This document shows, piece after piece, positions 39,363 to 46,249 of a stretch of 64,000 nucleotides of DNA. Position 1 is the first letter of the stretch; every line of letters begins with the position of its first letter. A program made the position numbers and the translations under genes. The notes under the pieces were generated by a model, which saw only the letters and a list, made by a program, of their open reading frames with translations, was not told the origin of the DNA and made no database searches. Source of the DNA: Bacillus atrophaeus (lineage in GTDB: Bacteria; Bacillota; Bacilli; Bacillales; Bacillaceae). The stretch spans positions 124,001-188,000 of the forward strand of contig NZ_LSBB01000019.1 of assembly GCF_001584335.1 (NCBI RefSeq). Direction: 5' to 3'.

Positions 39363-40007
39363 TTATGCATTTTGTTTACTAAGATCTCGCTGAGCTCCCT
39401 TATAGCTTCCAATTACATTTTGATAACCAGGAAGTTGACTAGAAAGTAAATTGCCAAAGCCCTCTACATCGTTACGCCAATCGCGTTGTAATTCGCATGC
39501 TACGCTAAACCAGTTCATAAGCTGCACACCGCCATGAGCCATACGAGTTAAAGACGCATCTGCCACTTGTTTGCTGACTGTTCCAGAAGCATCCGTAACA
39601 GCGAATACCTCATACCCTGCCTTAATAGCCGAAAGTGCAGGGAAAGCAACGCAAACATCCGTAACTACACCTGCGATGATAAGTTGTTTTCTTCCAGTTT
39701 CTTCGATTGCTTTAACAAACTCTTCATTATCCCATGCATTAATTTGTCCAGGTCGTGCTATTTTTGGCGCGTGAGGGAAAAGCTCAACCAATTCTTGCAT
39801 CAATGGCCCGTTAGGTCCGTTTTCAAAGCTTGTTGTTAAAATCACAGGTAAATCAAAAAACTTAGCTGTGTTAGCAAGAGCCATAACGTTGTTCTTGAAT
39901 TCATCCACACCATAATCACGCACTAAGCCGGAAATAAGGCCTGTTTGATGATCCACTAAAAGCACGACAGCATCATCTTTGGAAATACGAGAATATAAAT
40001 CAGACAT
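39363..40007 (-). CDS. YcaC-like cysteine hydrolase (isochorismatase family), copy 2
   Basis: 214-aa paralogue with Asp in VLLVDHQTGL (near 17), Lys in ETGRKQLIIA and Cys in VVTDVCVAFPALSAIKAGYE (near 115). ATG at 40007 with AAAGGGGG upstream gives the same length as copy 1; longer frames have no site. First gene of the minus-strand operon, with a promoter whose -10 lies in a MarR-type operator (40116-40137). Confidence 0.9.
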   Translation of the reverse strand: MSDLYSRISKDDAVVLLVDHQTGLISGLVRDYGVDEFKNNVMALANTAKFFDLPVILTTSFENGPNGPLMQELVELFPHAPKIARPGQINAWDNEEFVKAIEETGRKQLIIAGVVTDVCVAFPALSAIKAGYEVFAVTDASGTVSKQVADASLTRMAHGGVQLMNWFSVACELQRDWRNDVEGFGNLLSSQLPGYQNVIGSYKGAQRDLSKQNA

Positions 40008-40102
40008 TCTAAAGTCCCCCTTTATTAAAGTAATCGAAGAAAGTTTATGTATTGGAAAATCCATCTTAAACTTCTTCATTAGGTACAATCAATTTAGCAC
40101 TT

Positions 40103-40147
40103 AACTGATTGCTTTATCAGTTTAATTATAAACCGATTAATTGTCAA
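40103..40147 (-). promoter_or_regulatory. Promoter and MarR-type operator of the YcaC operon
   Basis: Minus strand: TTGACA (40142-40147), 17 bp, TAAACT (40119-40124). A 22-bp palindrome covers spacer and -10 (40116-40137): arms ATCGGTTTA and TAAACTGAT separated by TAAT. An overlapping repeat AACTGAT / ATCAGTT spans 40103-40122. The same operator in the same place controls the MarR gene at 41001. Confidence 0.8.
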
Positions 40148-40205
40148 TATTATTCATAAAAGTTAGAAAAATGTACATATTCTTAAAAATACTGACCTCC
40201 TTCTA

Positions 40206-40748
40206 TTAATCTGGAACAAGACTGTGATCGATCCAATTTACAAATTGGTGTAAATAACTCTGAAGGTAGCGTTTTGTTCTTTCATCAGTAAGTACAGCAT
40301 CAATCTTTTCATGTACTTGTGAAATGAGAACCTTCTGAAATGGAAGAACAGGAACATGCATTGTTTCTAGTATTTCTCTAATTTGCATTTAAGCATAGAC
40401 AGTCCCTACTCCCCTGGAGTTGCTCCAATTAATCCAACCGGTTTTCTGCTCATAACAGAGGATTCTCGAGGTCTCGATGCCCAGTCTAATGCATTTTTTA
40501 ATACGCCTGGAATTCCAGAATTATACTCTGGGCTCACGATCATAATACCGTCAACACCCTGAATAGAAGATTTAAATGATGTCACTGTTTCTGGAGCACC
40601 ACCTTTTTCCAAGTCTTCGTTAAACAAGGGAAGCTCATTAATCTCGATCCAACGAAATTGGATGGAATCATCCATATCCATCAATGATTGAGCAATAATT
40701 CGATTATAAGAATCTTTCCGTAAGCTACCACAAATAAGTCCAATGGTT
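40206..40748 (-). pseudogene. NADPH-dependent FMN reductase, broken
   Basis: Remnant of a flavodoxin-fold FMN reductase of about 180 aa. Readable: TKTIGLICGSLRKDSYN (phosphate-binding loop), VDGIMIVSPEYNSGIPGVLKNALDW, then RKPVGLIGATPG. Three lesions: no start codon in frame after GGGAGGAAATGATGTAACC, a one-base loss in the GGGG run after ATPG (40419-40422), and CAA to TAA shortly after (40393). The C-terminal end continues in another frame to 40206. Not functional as sequenced. Confidence 0.85.
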
Positions 40749-40867
40749 TTGGTTACATCATTTCCTCCCTTTTGAAATTAATCACTATAATACCTCAATA
40801 TTACAAACGAAAGAAGTGACCTTATACCTGATCCCATTGCCATCGAGCAATCATTCTTATTTTAAAT

Positions 40868-40895
40868 GTGAACTATCTATTTCTAGATATTTCAC
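40868..40895. promoter_or_regulatory. 28-bp palindrome between the dead FMN reductase and the MarR gene
   Basis: Arms GTGAACTATCTA (40868-40879) and TAGATATTTCAC (40884-40895), loop TTTC, one mismatch in twelve. Probably an operator or hairpin in the former reductase promoter; its protein is unknown. Confidence 0.6.
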
Positions 40896-40939
40896 CTATA
40901 ATACTGGTTTCTCCGTATCCAAGTTGGACGTATTTAAAC

Positions 40940-40971
40940 TTGACTTTACATCAGTTTATCCCTAGACTGAT
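40940..40971 (+). promoter_or_regulatory. Promoter and autoregulatory operator of the intact MarR gene
   Basis: TTGACT (40940-40945), 17 bp, TAGACT (40963-40968). A 22-bp palindrome lies at 40950-40971: arms ATCAGTTTA and TAGACTGAT, spacer TCCC. It begins four bases after the -35 and covers the -10, exactly as in the YcaC operon promoter. Confidence 0.8.
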
Positions 40972-41000
40972 TGAAATAAAAGATGAATGAGGTGACATTC

Positions 41001-41447
41001 ATGAAAGAAAACATAACAAATCACTCCTCATCTAAAAAAGAGGAACGAATAGGTTTAATGTTATGGTTCCGAATAGCTCGAATATATAACCAGAGTATAC
41101 GAGAATCCAATCAGCATTTGAAAAAGTGGAATCTATCGACAGCCCAATTCGATGTCTTAGTTCAAGTGGGTTCTCATGACCGATTATCCCAACAAGAACT
41201 AGCAAACAAGCTTTTGGTTACGAAAGGAAATATTACTCAACTGTTAAGTAAAATGGAAGCATTAGGGCTAATTAAACGAGAACAAGAATGGAAAACCAAA
41301 TACCTTTCATTGACTAAGGCAGGAAAAGAGTTTTTTTATGAAGTTGTTCCGAAACAAGAGCATTTTCAGGCATCTCAATTTTCCAACTTGAATTACAAGG
41401 AGAAAAAGCAACTTTTAAATTTACTTAGGAAAATTCAAAAACCATAG
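41001..41447 (+). CDS. MarR-family transcriptional regulator (intact)
   Basis: 148-aa winged-helix repressor. DNA-binding part LSTAQFDVLVQVGSHDRLSQ and LANKLLVTKGNITQLLSKME (about 50-92), wing KTKYLSLTKAG. Contains no Cys, so it should not be a thiol redox switch and more likely binds a small ligand. ATG at 41001 with GAGGTGA five bases upstream. Operator pair suggests it represses itself and the YcaC operon (inference). Confidence 0.88.
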   Translation: MKENITNHSSSKKEERIGLMLWFRIARIYNQSIRESNQHLKKWNLSTAQFDVLVQVGSHDRLSQQELANKLLVTKGNITQLLSKMEALGLIKREQEWKTKYLSLTKAGKEFFYEVVPKQEHFQASQFSNLNYKEKKQLLNLLRKIQKP

Positions 41448-41575
41448 GAGATATTAGTCTATCAGTCCTGCTGTTAATAGTGCCTGTAAACTATGGTTCT
41501 TCGATAATAAAGGTACAATAATTACAGCCTCAACTATAAATTTTTTAACCTTCAAAAATATAGAAAAAATAAACG

Positions 41576-41622
41576 TTGACAGAAAATTGTATACGTATTA
41601 CAATTGTCTCATATTCAAGATA
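41576..41622 (+). promoter_or_regulatory. Promoter of the broken MhqR-like gene with two palindromes
   Basis: TTGACA (41576-41581), 17 bp, TACAAT (41599-41604). An MhqR-type box, minus strand TATCTTGAATATGAGACA (41605-41622), covers the start site. A second palindrome AATTGTA / TACAATT (41585-41605, spacer TACGTAT) covers spacer and -10. A weaker MhqR-like half repeats at 41621-41637. Confidence 0.7.
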
Positions 41623-41656
41623 TTCAAATTAAAGATATTTAAATTTTGGAGAGAAA

Positions 41657-42060
41657 ATGCATAAATTTTCCCTTTCTAGTATTGATGAAAACATCTAAAG
41701 TAGTTCATGAAAGAAGAAATAACAAAAAGCAACCTAAATATCACAGAGTTTTCTGTCTTAGAGGTCCTTTATCAAAGAGGGAAACAAACGATTCAACAAA
41801 TTAGAAAAAATATATTAATCTCAAGTAGTTCAATGACCTATATTATAGATAGTTTGGAGCAAAGAGGTCTATTAAGTCGAAATACCTGGAGAGAGGATCG
41901 CCGAGTGATACACATTACATTAACGGAGACTGGAAATGAATTAACGCAAAAAACTATGCCTAAACATCATGAGGTAATTGATAATATGTTTGATTCCTTA
42001 AGTCCTGATGAATCGGAGACATTGGTTCATCTTTTAAAAAAGGTAAAGAATAAAGTTTAG
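41657..42060 (+). pseudogene. MhqR-like MarR repressor, N-terminus frameshifted
   Basis: From ATG 41657 (GGAGAG upstream) frame one reads MHKFSL, the next frame LVLMKTSKVVHE, and the third frame from about 41707 reads EEITKSNLNITEFSVLEVLY and on to a complete winged helix (QTIQQIRKNILISSSSMTYI, EDRRVIHITLTETG). Joined, this is about 137 aa and resembles B. subtilis MhqR. Two one-base shifts, near 41672-41676 and 41706-41713, break it. An ATG at 41707 could give a 117-aa protein without the first dimerisation helix, but it has no good ribosome site. Confidence 0.75.
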
Positions 42061-42081
42061 CTCTCATTTTTTTTAATAAAT

Positions 42082-42099
42082 TATCTCGAATTCAAGATA
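42082..42099. promoter_or_regulatory. MhqR-type operator before doxX
   Basis: TATCTCGAATTCAAGATA, an 18-bp near-perfect palindrome followed by AAA, close to the known MhqR box tATCTcgAAtTCgAGATaaaa. It lies 24 bases before the DoxX start. Confidence 0.8.
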
Positions 42100-42122
42100 A
42101 AAATATTTAAGGGGGATTTAAA

Positions 42123-42521
42123 ATGCTAAGTGTCGGTTTATTAATCATTCGTTTAATCATTGGTTTACTTTTTGTTGGTCACGGTGCTCAAAAATTATTT
42201 GGTTGGTTTGGCGGTCATGGTTTAAAAGGTACAGGAGGCTGGTTTGAATCCATTGGCATGAAACCTGGAGTAACGGTGGCTCTGTTAGCAGGATTATCAG
42301 AACTTTTTGGAGGAATTATGTTTGCATTAGGCTTTTTAACTCCCCTTGCAGGAATCATCATTGCAGGAACAATGGTAATGGCTATTGTAAAAGTACATGG
42401 AGCAAATGGACTATGGGTAACAAACAATGGATACGAATATAACCTAACTTTACTTGCTGTTACAATAGGTATTGCTTTAACAGGTCCTGGTCAATATGCT
42501 GTTGATACATTTTTATTCTAA
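42123..42521 (+). CDS. DoxX-family membrane protein, MhqP-like
   Basis: 132-aa integral membrane protein with four helices; N-terminal LIIRLIIGLLFVGHGAQKLF and GWFGGHGLKGTGGWFESIG are typical of DoxX. In B. subtilis MhqP (DoxX) is induced with the dioxygenase MhqO by quinone-like electrophiles under MhqR. GGGGG precedes the ATG. Flanked on both sides by MhqR-type boxes. Confidence 0.9.
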   Translation: MLSVGLLIIRLIIGLLFVGHGAQKLFGWFGGHGLKGTGGWFESIGMKPGVTVALLAGLSELFGGIMFALGFLTPLAGIIIAGTMVMAIVKVHGANGLWVTNNGYEYNLTLLAVTIGIALTGPGQYAVDTFLF

Positions 42522-42523
42522 TA

Positions 42524-42541
42524 TATCTCGAATTAGAGATT
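42524..42541. promoter_or_regulatory. MhqR-type operator before the dioxygenase
   Basis: TATCTCGAATTAGAGATT, an almost perfect palindrome starting three bases after the doxX stop. It implies separate control of the dioxygenase transcript. Confidence 0.75.
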
Positions 42542-42658
42542 TTCGATCACGAAATAAATATTATCAAATCCATATTTTGTAAGCAGTATATAGTAACCTT
42601 TCAAGCCGTTTTAATTAAATAATTAAGTTTTAAGAACTATAACAGAGGAGTGTTAAAA

Positions 42659-43597
42659 ATGAGTAAAAAAACAATGGGTATTCACCACATTACAGCAATC
42701 GTAGGGCATCCACAAGAGAATGTCGATTTCTATGCAGGCGTGTTAGGTTTACGTTTAGTTAAGCAAACCGTCAATTTTGATGACCCTGGTACGTATCACC
42801 TTTATTTTGGCGATGAAGGTGGTAAGCCGGGAACCATTATTACGTTCTTTCCATGGGCAGGTGCTCACCAAGGTACAATAGGAGGCGGTCAAGTAAGCGT
42901 CACTTCTTATGTAGTGCCTAAAGGTGCGATGGAATTCTGGGAACAAAGACTAGAAAAGTTCAACATTGTGTTTACTAAAGTGGAACGTTTTGGAGAACAA
43001 TATTTAGAATTTGACGACCCTCACGGCCTTCACTTGGAGATTGTTGAAAGAGAAGAAGGAGAACTCAATACATGGAGCTTTGGGGATGTTACACCTGAAG
43101 TCGCTATTAAAGGGTTTGGGGGAGCAACCCTGCTATCAACTCAACCTAATAAAACAGCAGAATTACTCGAAAAGGTAATGGGACTTAAATTGGTTGGTAA
43201 AGAAGGAGATTTCGCTCGCTATCGTTCTACAGCTGATATAGGGAATATTATTGATCTTAAATTGACTCCTATCGGACGTGGACAAATGGGAGTTGGCACC
43301 GTACACCATATTGCATGGCGAGCTATTGACGATCAAGACCAATTAGACTGGCAAGAATATATTGCAGCAAATGGATATGATGTCACACCTGTACGAGACA
43401 GAAATTATTTTAATGCGATTTACTTTAAAGAATATGGAGAAATCCTGTTTGAAATTGCAACTGATCCTCCAGGATTTGCTCATGATGAATCAAAAGAGAC
43501 AATGGGCAAAAATTTGAAGCTTCCATCACAATATGAGCCTCATAGGGAGAAAATTGAACAAGTGTTACTGCCGTTTGACGTAAGAGAACTAGATTAA
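42659..43597 (+). CDS. Ring-cleaving dioxygenase of the VOC family, MhqA/MhqO-like
   Basis: 312-aa type-I extradiol dioxygenase with two vicinal-oxygen-chelate halves. Metal ligands: His in MGIHHITAIVGHP (about residue 10), His in VHHIAWRA (about 218) and Glu in EILFEIATDPPG (about 265). B. subtilis MhqA/E/O of this family give resistance to 2-methylhydroquinone and catechol. ATG at 42659 with GAGGAG upstream. The true substrate here is not known. Confidence 0.9.
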   Translation: MSKKTMGIHHITAIVGHPQENVDFYAGVLGLRLVKQTVNFDDPGTYHLYFGDEGGKPGTIITFFPWAGAHQGTIGGGQVSVTSYVVPKGAMEFWEQRLEKFNIVFTKVERFGEQYLEFDDPHGLHLEIVEREEGELNTWSFGDVTPEVAIKGFGGATLLSTQPNKTAELLEKVMGLKLVGKEGDFARYRSTADIGNIIDLKLTPIGRGQMGVGTVHHIAWRAIDDQDQLDWQEYIAANGYDVTPVRDRNYFNAIYFKEYGEILFEIATDPPGFAHDESKETMGKNLKLPSQYEPHREKIEQVLLPFDVRELD

Positions 43598-43619
43598 TCT
43601 TGTGAAGGGAATAACTTCT

Positions 43620-43946
43620 TTGCTTTCAATTGAGCCAGGCTCTATGTCTGAAAGATAAATTTATAAATTTTTAATAGGAAGCATTATACCTAGACCAATT
43701 GCTTTTGTCACTACGATTTCAAAAGATGGAGTTTTGAATGGTACGCCATTTAGCTACTTTAATATTGTATCATCGACCCCTCCTATGATTTCGTTATCTA
43801 TTCAACGATCCGACAGGAAACAAAAAGATGCAGCGAGAAATATTATCGAATCTAAGTAATTTGTGGTTCATATTGTTGACGAACAAAATGTTGAGAAAGA
43901 TACCTTACCGCAAGTAGAGGTTCGTGTTCTGGAGGGAGATAAATAA
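43620..43946 (+). pseudogene. Flavin reductase-like (YwrF type) domain, broken
   Basis: One frame reads LLSIEPGSMSER, stop, IYKFLIGSIIPRPIAFVTTI, then DGVLNGTPFSYFNIVSSTPP, IQRSDRKQKDAARNIIESK, stop, FVVHIVDEQNVEK and DTLPQVEVRVLEGDK. Two nonsense codons and an internal deletion leave about half of a normal 200-aa flavin reductase-like FMN-binding protein. The frame ends in TAATG, overlapping the hydrolase start, so it once was coupled to it. Confidence 0.85.
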
Positions 43947-44557
43947 TGAAGCATATTTTCAATAAAGGGAAAGATTCAACAAAACCGACATTATTATTAC
44001 TTCATGGTACTGGTGGAAATGAATTAGATCTGTTGCCTCTTGCGGGAAGAATTGATGATAAAGCTTCTGTCTTAAGCGTTCGAGGCAATGTATTAGAAAA
44101 TGGAATGCCACGATTCTTCCGCAGATTGGCTGAAGGGGTATTCGATGAAGAAGACCTTATTTTCAGAACAAAAGAATTAAATGAATTTCTTGATGGGGCA
44201 GCAGAAAAATATAGTTTTGACCGCGATAATATTATCGCCATTGGCTACTCAAATGGGGCAAATATAGCAGCTAGTTTATTATTTCACTATAAAAATGCCT
44301 TAAAGGGTGCCGTTCTTCACCACCCTATGGTACCGAGAAAAGGAATTAATCTACCAGATTTATCAGGTAAGTTCGTGTTTATTGCTGCTGGAACGAATGA
44401 TCCAATATGCTCGCCAATGGAATCAACTGAACTTCAATCTTTATTAGAAAAAGCTAATGCAACTGTAGAACTTCATTGGGAAAACAATGGTCATCAATTG
44501 ACAATTGAAGAGGTAGAAGCTGCAGCCCAATGGTATCAAAAAATACAGTCAAAATAG
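43946..44557 (+). CDS. Carboxylesterase/phospholipase-like hydrolase, MhqD-like
   Basis: 203-aa alpha/beta hydrolase. LLLLHGTGGNELDLLPLA (about 13-30), Ser elbow AIGYSNGANIAASL (Ser near 99), Asp in GTNDPICSPMES (near 150) and His in NNGHQLTIEEV (near 184) complete the triad. Similar to B. subtilis MhqD, encoded beside a dioxygenase in mhqED. GGAGGG upstream. Ends the plus-strand detoxification set. Confidence 0.9.
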   Translation: MKHIFNKGKDSTKPTLLLLHGTGGNELDLLPLAGRIDDKASVLSVRGNVLENGMPRFFRRLAEGVFDEEDLIFRTKELNEFLDGAAEKYSFDRDNIIAIGYSNGANIAASLLFHYKNALKGAVLHHPMVPRKGINLPDLSGKFVFIAAGTNDPICSPMESTELQSLLEKANATVELHWENNGHQLTIEEVEAAAQWYQKIQSK

Positions 44558-44645
44558 TATGAATAAGTAGATGTGACACTATGCCTTATGATAAACGAAA
44601 GCATGATGTGGAATAAAATTTGACTACTATATTCCCCCATATCCA

Positions 44646-44684
44646 AAAACCCTTTGCTCAGCATTAGCAAAGGGTTTCCTTTTA
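44646..44684 (+). terminator. Terminator of the MhqD-like gene
   Basis: Stem AAACCCTTTGCT / AGCAAAGGGTTT, seven-base loop, then CCTTTTA. Confidence 0.8.
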
Positions 44685-44772
44685 TTACAGGAAATTCAAC
44701 AATAATAGTTAACATAAAGTAACCTCCAATTGTCTCTCGTGAGATTTACGGGAAGCAATTTACAGAGAATAT

Positions 44773-44797
44773 AAAAAAGCACCCCATAAAGAGTGCT
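44773..44797 (-). terminator. Terminator of the EamA unit
   Basis: Minus strand AGCAC / GTGCT with a ten-base loop and TTTTTTA. The stem is short. Confidence 0.6.
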
Positions 44798-45001
44798 GAC
44801 TTTGTAATGCTCTATTGATATAAAAGCCATTTTATACGCCCGATTGAAGCAATGTAATGTAGCATGATAAGACAAAAAAAGATGATACTAACTGTTTTTA
44901 AATTACCTGTTTCTGCTGGCCCTGCTTTTGCTGCTATTCCTCATAATTCATCCATTCTAACCGTCAATTCCTCTCTTCAAATTCACAAAAAGGCCGTATT
45001 C

Positions 45002-45145
45002 TTACTGGTTTCTTTTACTTTCTTCATAAAACAGCTTAAGTAGTTCTTCATTCTGTCTATGAATTTTATGCACATTCTTATTAATCGTTGCCAATTCCCA
45101 TATTACTGCTATTCCAAGAATGATTATAAGAGACGAGAGGTCCAT
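45002..45145 (-). CDS. Small membrane-anchored protein (47 aa)
   Basis: MDLSSLIIILGIAVIWELAT followed by a charged helix NKNVHKIHRQNEELLKLFYEE and KRNQ. GGGGG lies eight bases before the ATG. It starts two bases after the EamA stop and must share its transcript. One membrane helix with a basic/acidic amphipathic tail; function unknown. Not a remnant: frame, start and site are intact. Confidence 0.7.
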   Translation of the reverse strand: MDLSSLIIILGIAVIWELATINKNVHKIHRQNEELLKLFYEESKRNQ

Positions 45146-45146
45146 T

Positions 45147-46115
45147 CTAATACCCCCTATTAAGCTTTCTGGAATTCAAATTTCCCATTTTGGCAGAAAG
45201 ATTTTTTCTTTGGTAATAATTATTTTGAATTAAACCGTACATTACTAAAAATGTTCCCAGCAATTCGAATGGTGTAATTGTTCCTCCTTGTAAAACAACA
45301 ATCGCTAATGTAGTGATTGGAACTAAGTTAATAAATAAAATGCCATTAATCGGCGTTAACAGTTTAATACCTAAATTCCAGCATAAAAGTGCAATGGCGC
45401 CAGGGAAAATAATCATGAAAGCCATCTCAGGATAAATATGTCCAATGACTTCTGCCGTGGGCACAGATAGGAAACCTGATACAGTGGCAAAGAATGTTAC
45501 GATACCTGATATGAATGTTCCTAGAATACATGTTAAAGTCGAATAGCGAAGTGTTGACCATTCATTAAAATGATTACCGCCCATAGAATAAACAACCCAG
45601 CCTACAACTCCTATAAACATGAAAAGGATAGGCATAAAACTTTCTTTCAACGTGAAAATGAATGATAAGTTACCATTCGTTATGACAAGAATTGCCCCTG
45701 ATAAAGCAATAAAAATACTTATGAAGGTGTGTTTCATTGGTTTAACATTTTTCAAAACCCACATAATAACAATGGAAATCATCGGCATTAAAGATTCCAT
45801 AATAGAAGCAGCAATTACCCCACTATGCCCCATTAAATCTTGACCTAAAAAAATCAGAATATTATATACTGTAAACGCCATTGTTCCAAAAAACAACAGG
45901 CCCTTCCCTTTTCCTTCAAAACAAAACGATTTCTTCCCCTCTTTAAATAAAAGCAATGCACCTAAAATGATACTAACTGCTACATATCGCAGTAAAGAGA
46001 AATAAAAAGGATTAATATACTTTAGGGCCCTTTCTGCAACCGGAAACATGGCTCCCCAAGACATACTAGCTGTTAAACATAAAAGTGCTCCGACTAAAAC
46101 TTGATTTTTTTTCAT
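45147..46115 (-). CDS. EamA-family (DMT superfamily) transporter
   Basis: 322-aa permease with ten predicted helices in two EamA halves (first LVGALLCLTASMSWGAMFPV, second half from about residue 160). ATG at 46115 has GAAGGGA upstream. Such carriers export amino acids or small metabolites; substrate cannot be read from sequence. Divergent from a LysR gene, the common arrangement for a LysR-controlled exporter. Confidence 0.88.
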   Translation of the reverse strand: MKKNQVLVGALLCLTASMSWGAMFPVAERALKYINPFYFSLLRYVAVSIILGALLLFKEGKKSFCFEGKGKGLLFFGTMAFTVYNILIFLGQDLMGHSGVIAASIMESLMPMISIVIMWVLKNVKPMKHTFISIFIALSGAILVITNGNLSFIFTLKESFMPILFMFIGVVGWVVYSMGGNHFNEWSTLRYSTLTCILGTFISGIVTFFATVSGFLSVPTAEVIGHIYPEMAFMIIFPGAIALLCWNLGIKLLTPINGILFINLVPITTLAIVVLQGGTITPFELLGTFLVMYGLIQNNYYQRKNLSAKMGNLNSRKLNRGY

Positions 46116-46197
46116 TACATTCTTTCCCTTCAAAAAATAAGTGGATTAAATTCCAATCCATATCTTATAATGAAGTTAATATCATGTAAAATAACCT

Positions 46198-46211
46198 ATA
46201 ATGAACATTAT
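46198..46211. promoter_or_regulatory. Candidate LysR operator between EamA and LysR genes
   Basis: Perfect palindrome ATAATG AA CATTAT; a further ATTTATAAT repeat follows. It fits the T-N11-A LysR pattern and lies 39 bases before the LysR start. Confidence 0.55.
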
Positions 46212-46249
46212 GATCATTTATAATGATATCTAAGAAAGGAGCCAATTTT

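Larger units (their letters stand above)
44558..45001. other. Gene-poor stretch between the MhqD-like and EamA genes
   Basis: Contains two terminators listed separately. On the minus strand 44812-44955 an ATG frame MDEL is cut by TGA and then continues GIAAKAGPAETGNLKTVSII into a hydrophobic tail; this may be a dead small membrane protein, but I cannot assign it. Otherwise nothing seen. Confidence 0.4.

Noticed and set aside
41707..42060. Intact 117-aa MarR starting at 41707
   Set aside because: It lacks a good ribosome site and the N-terminal helix, whose codons are readable just upstream in other frames; scored as a pseudogene instead.
44812..44955. 48-codon minus-strand frame with one internal TGA and a hydrophobic tail
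   Set aside because: Could be a dead small membrane protein, but no homology can be stated; only mentioned in the gap entry.
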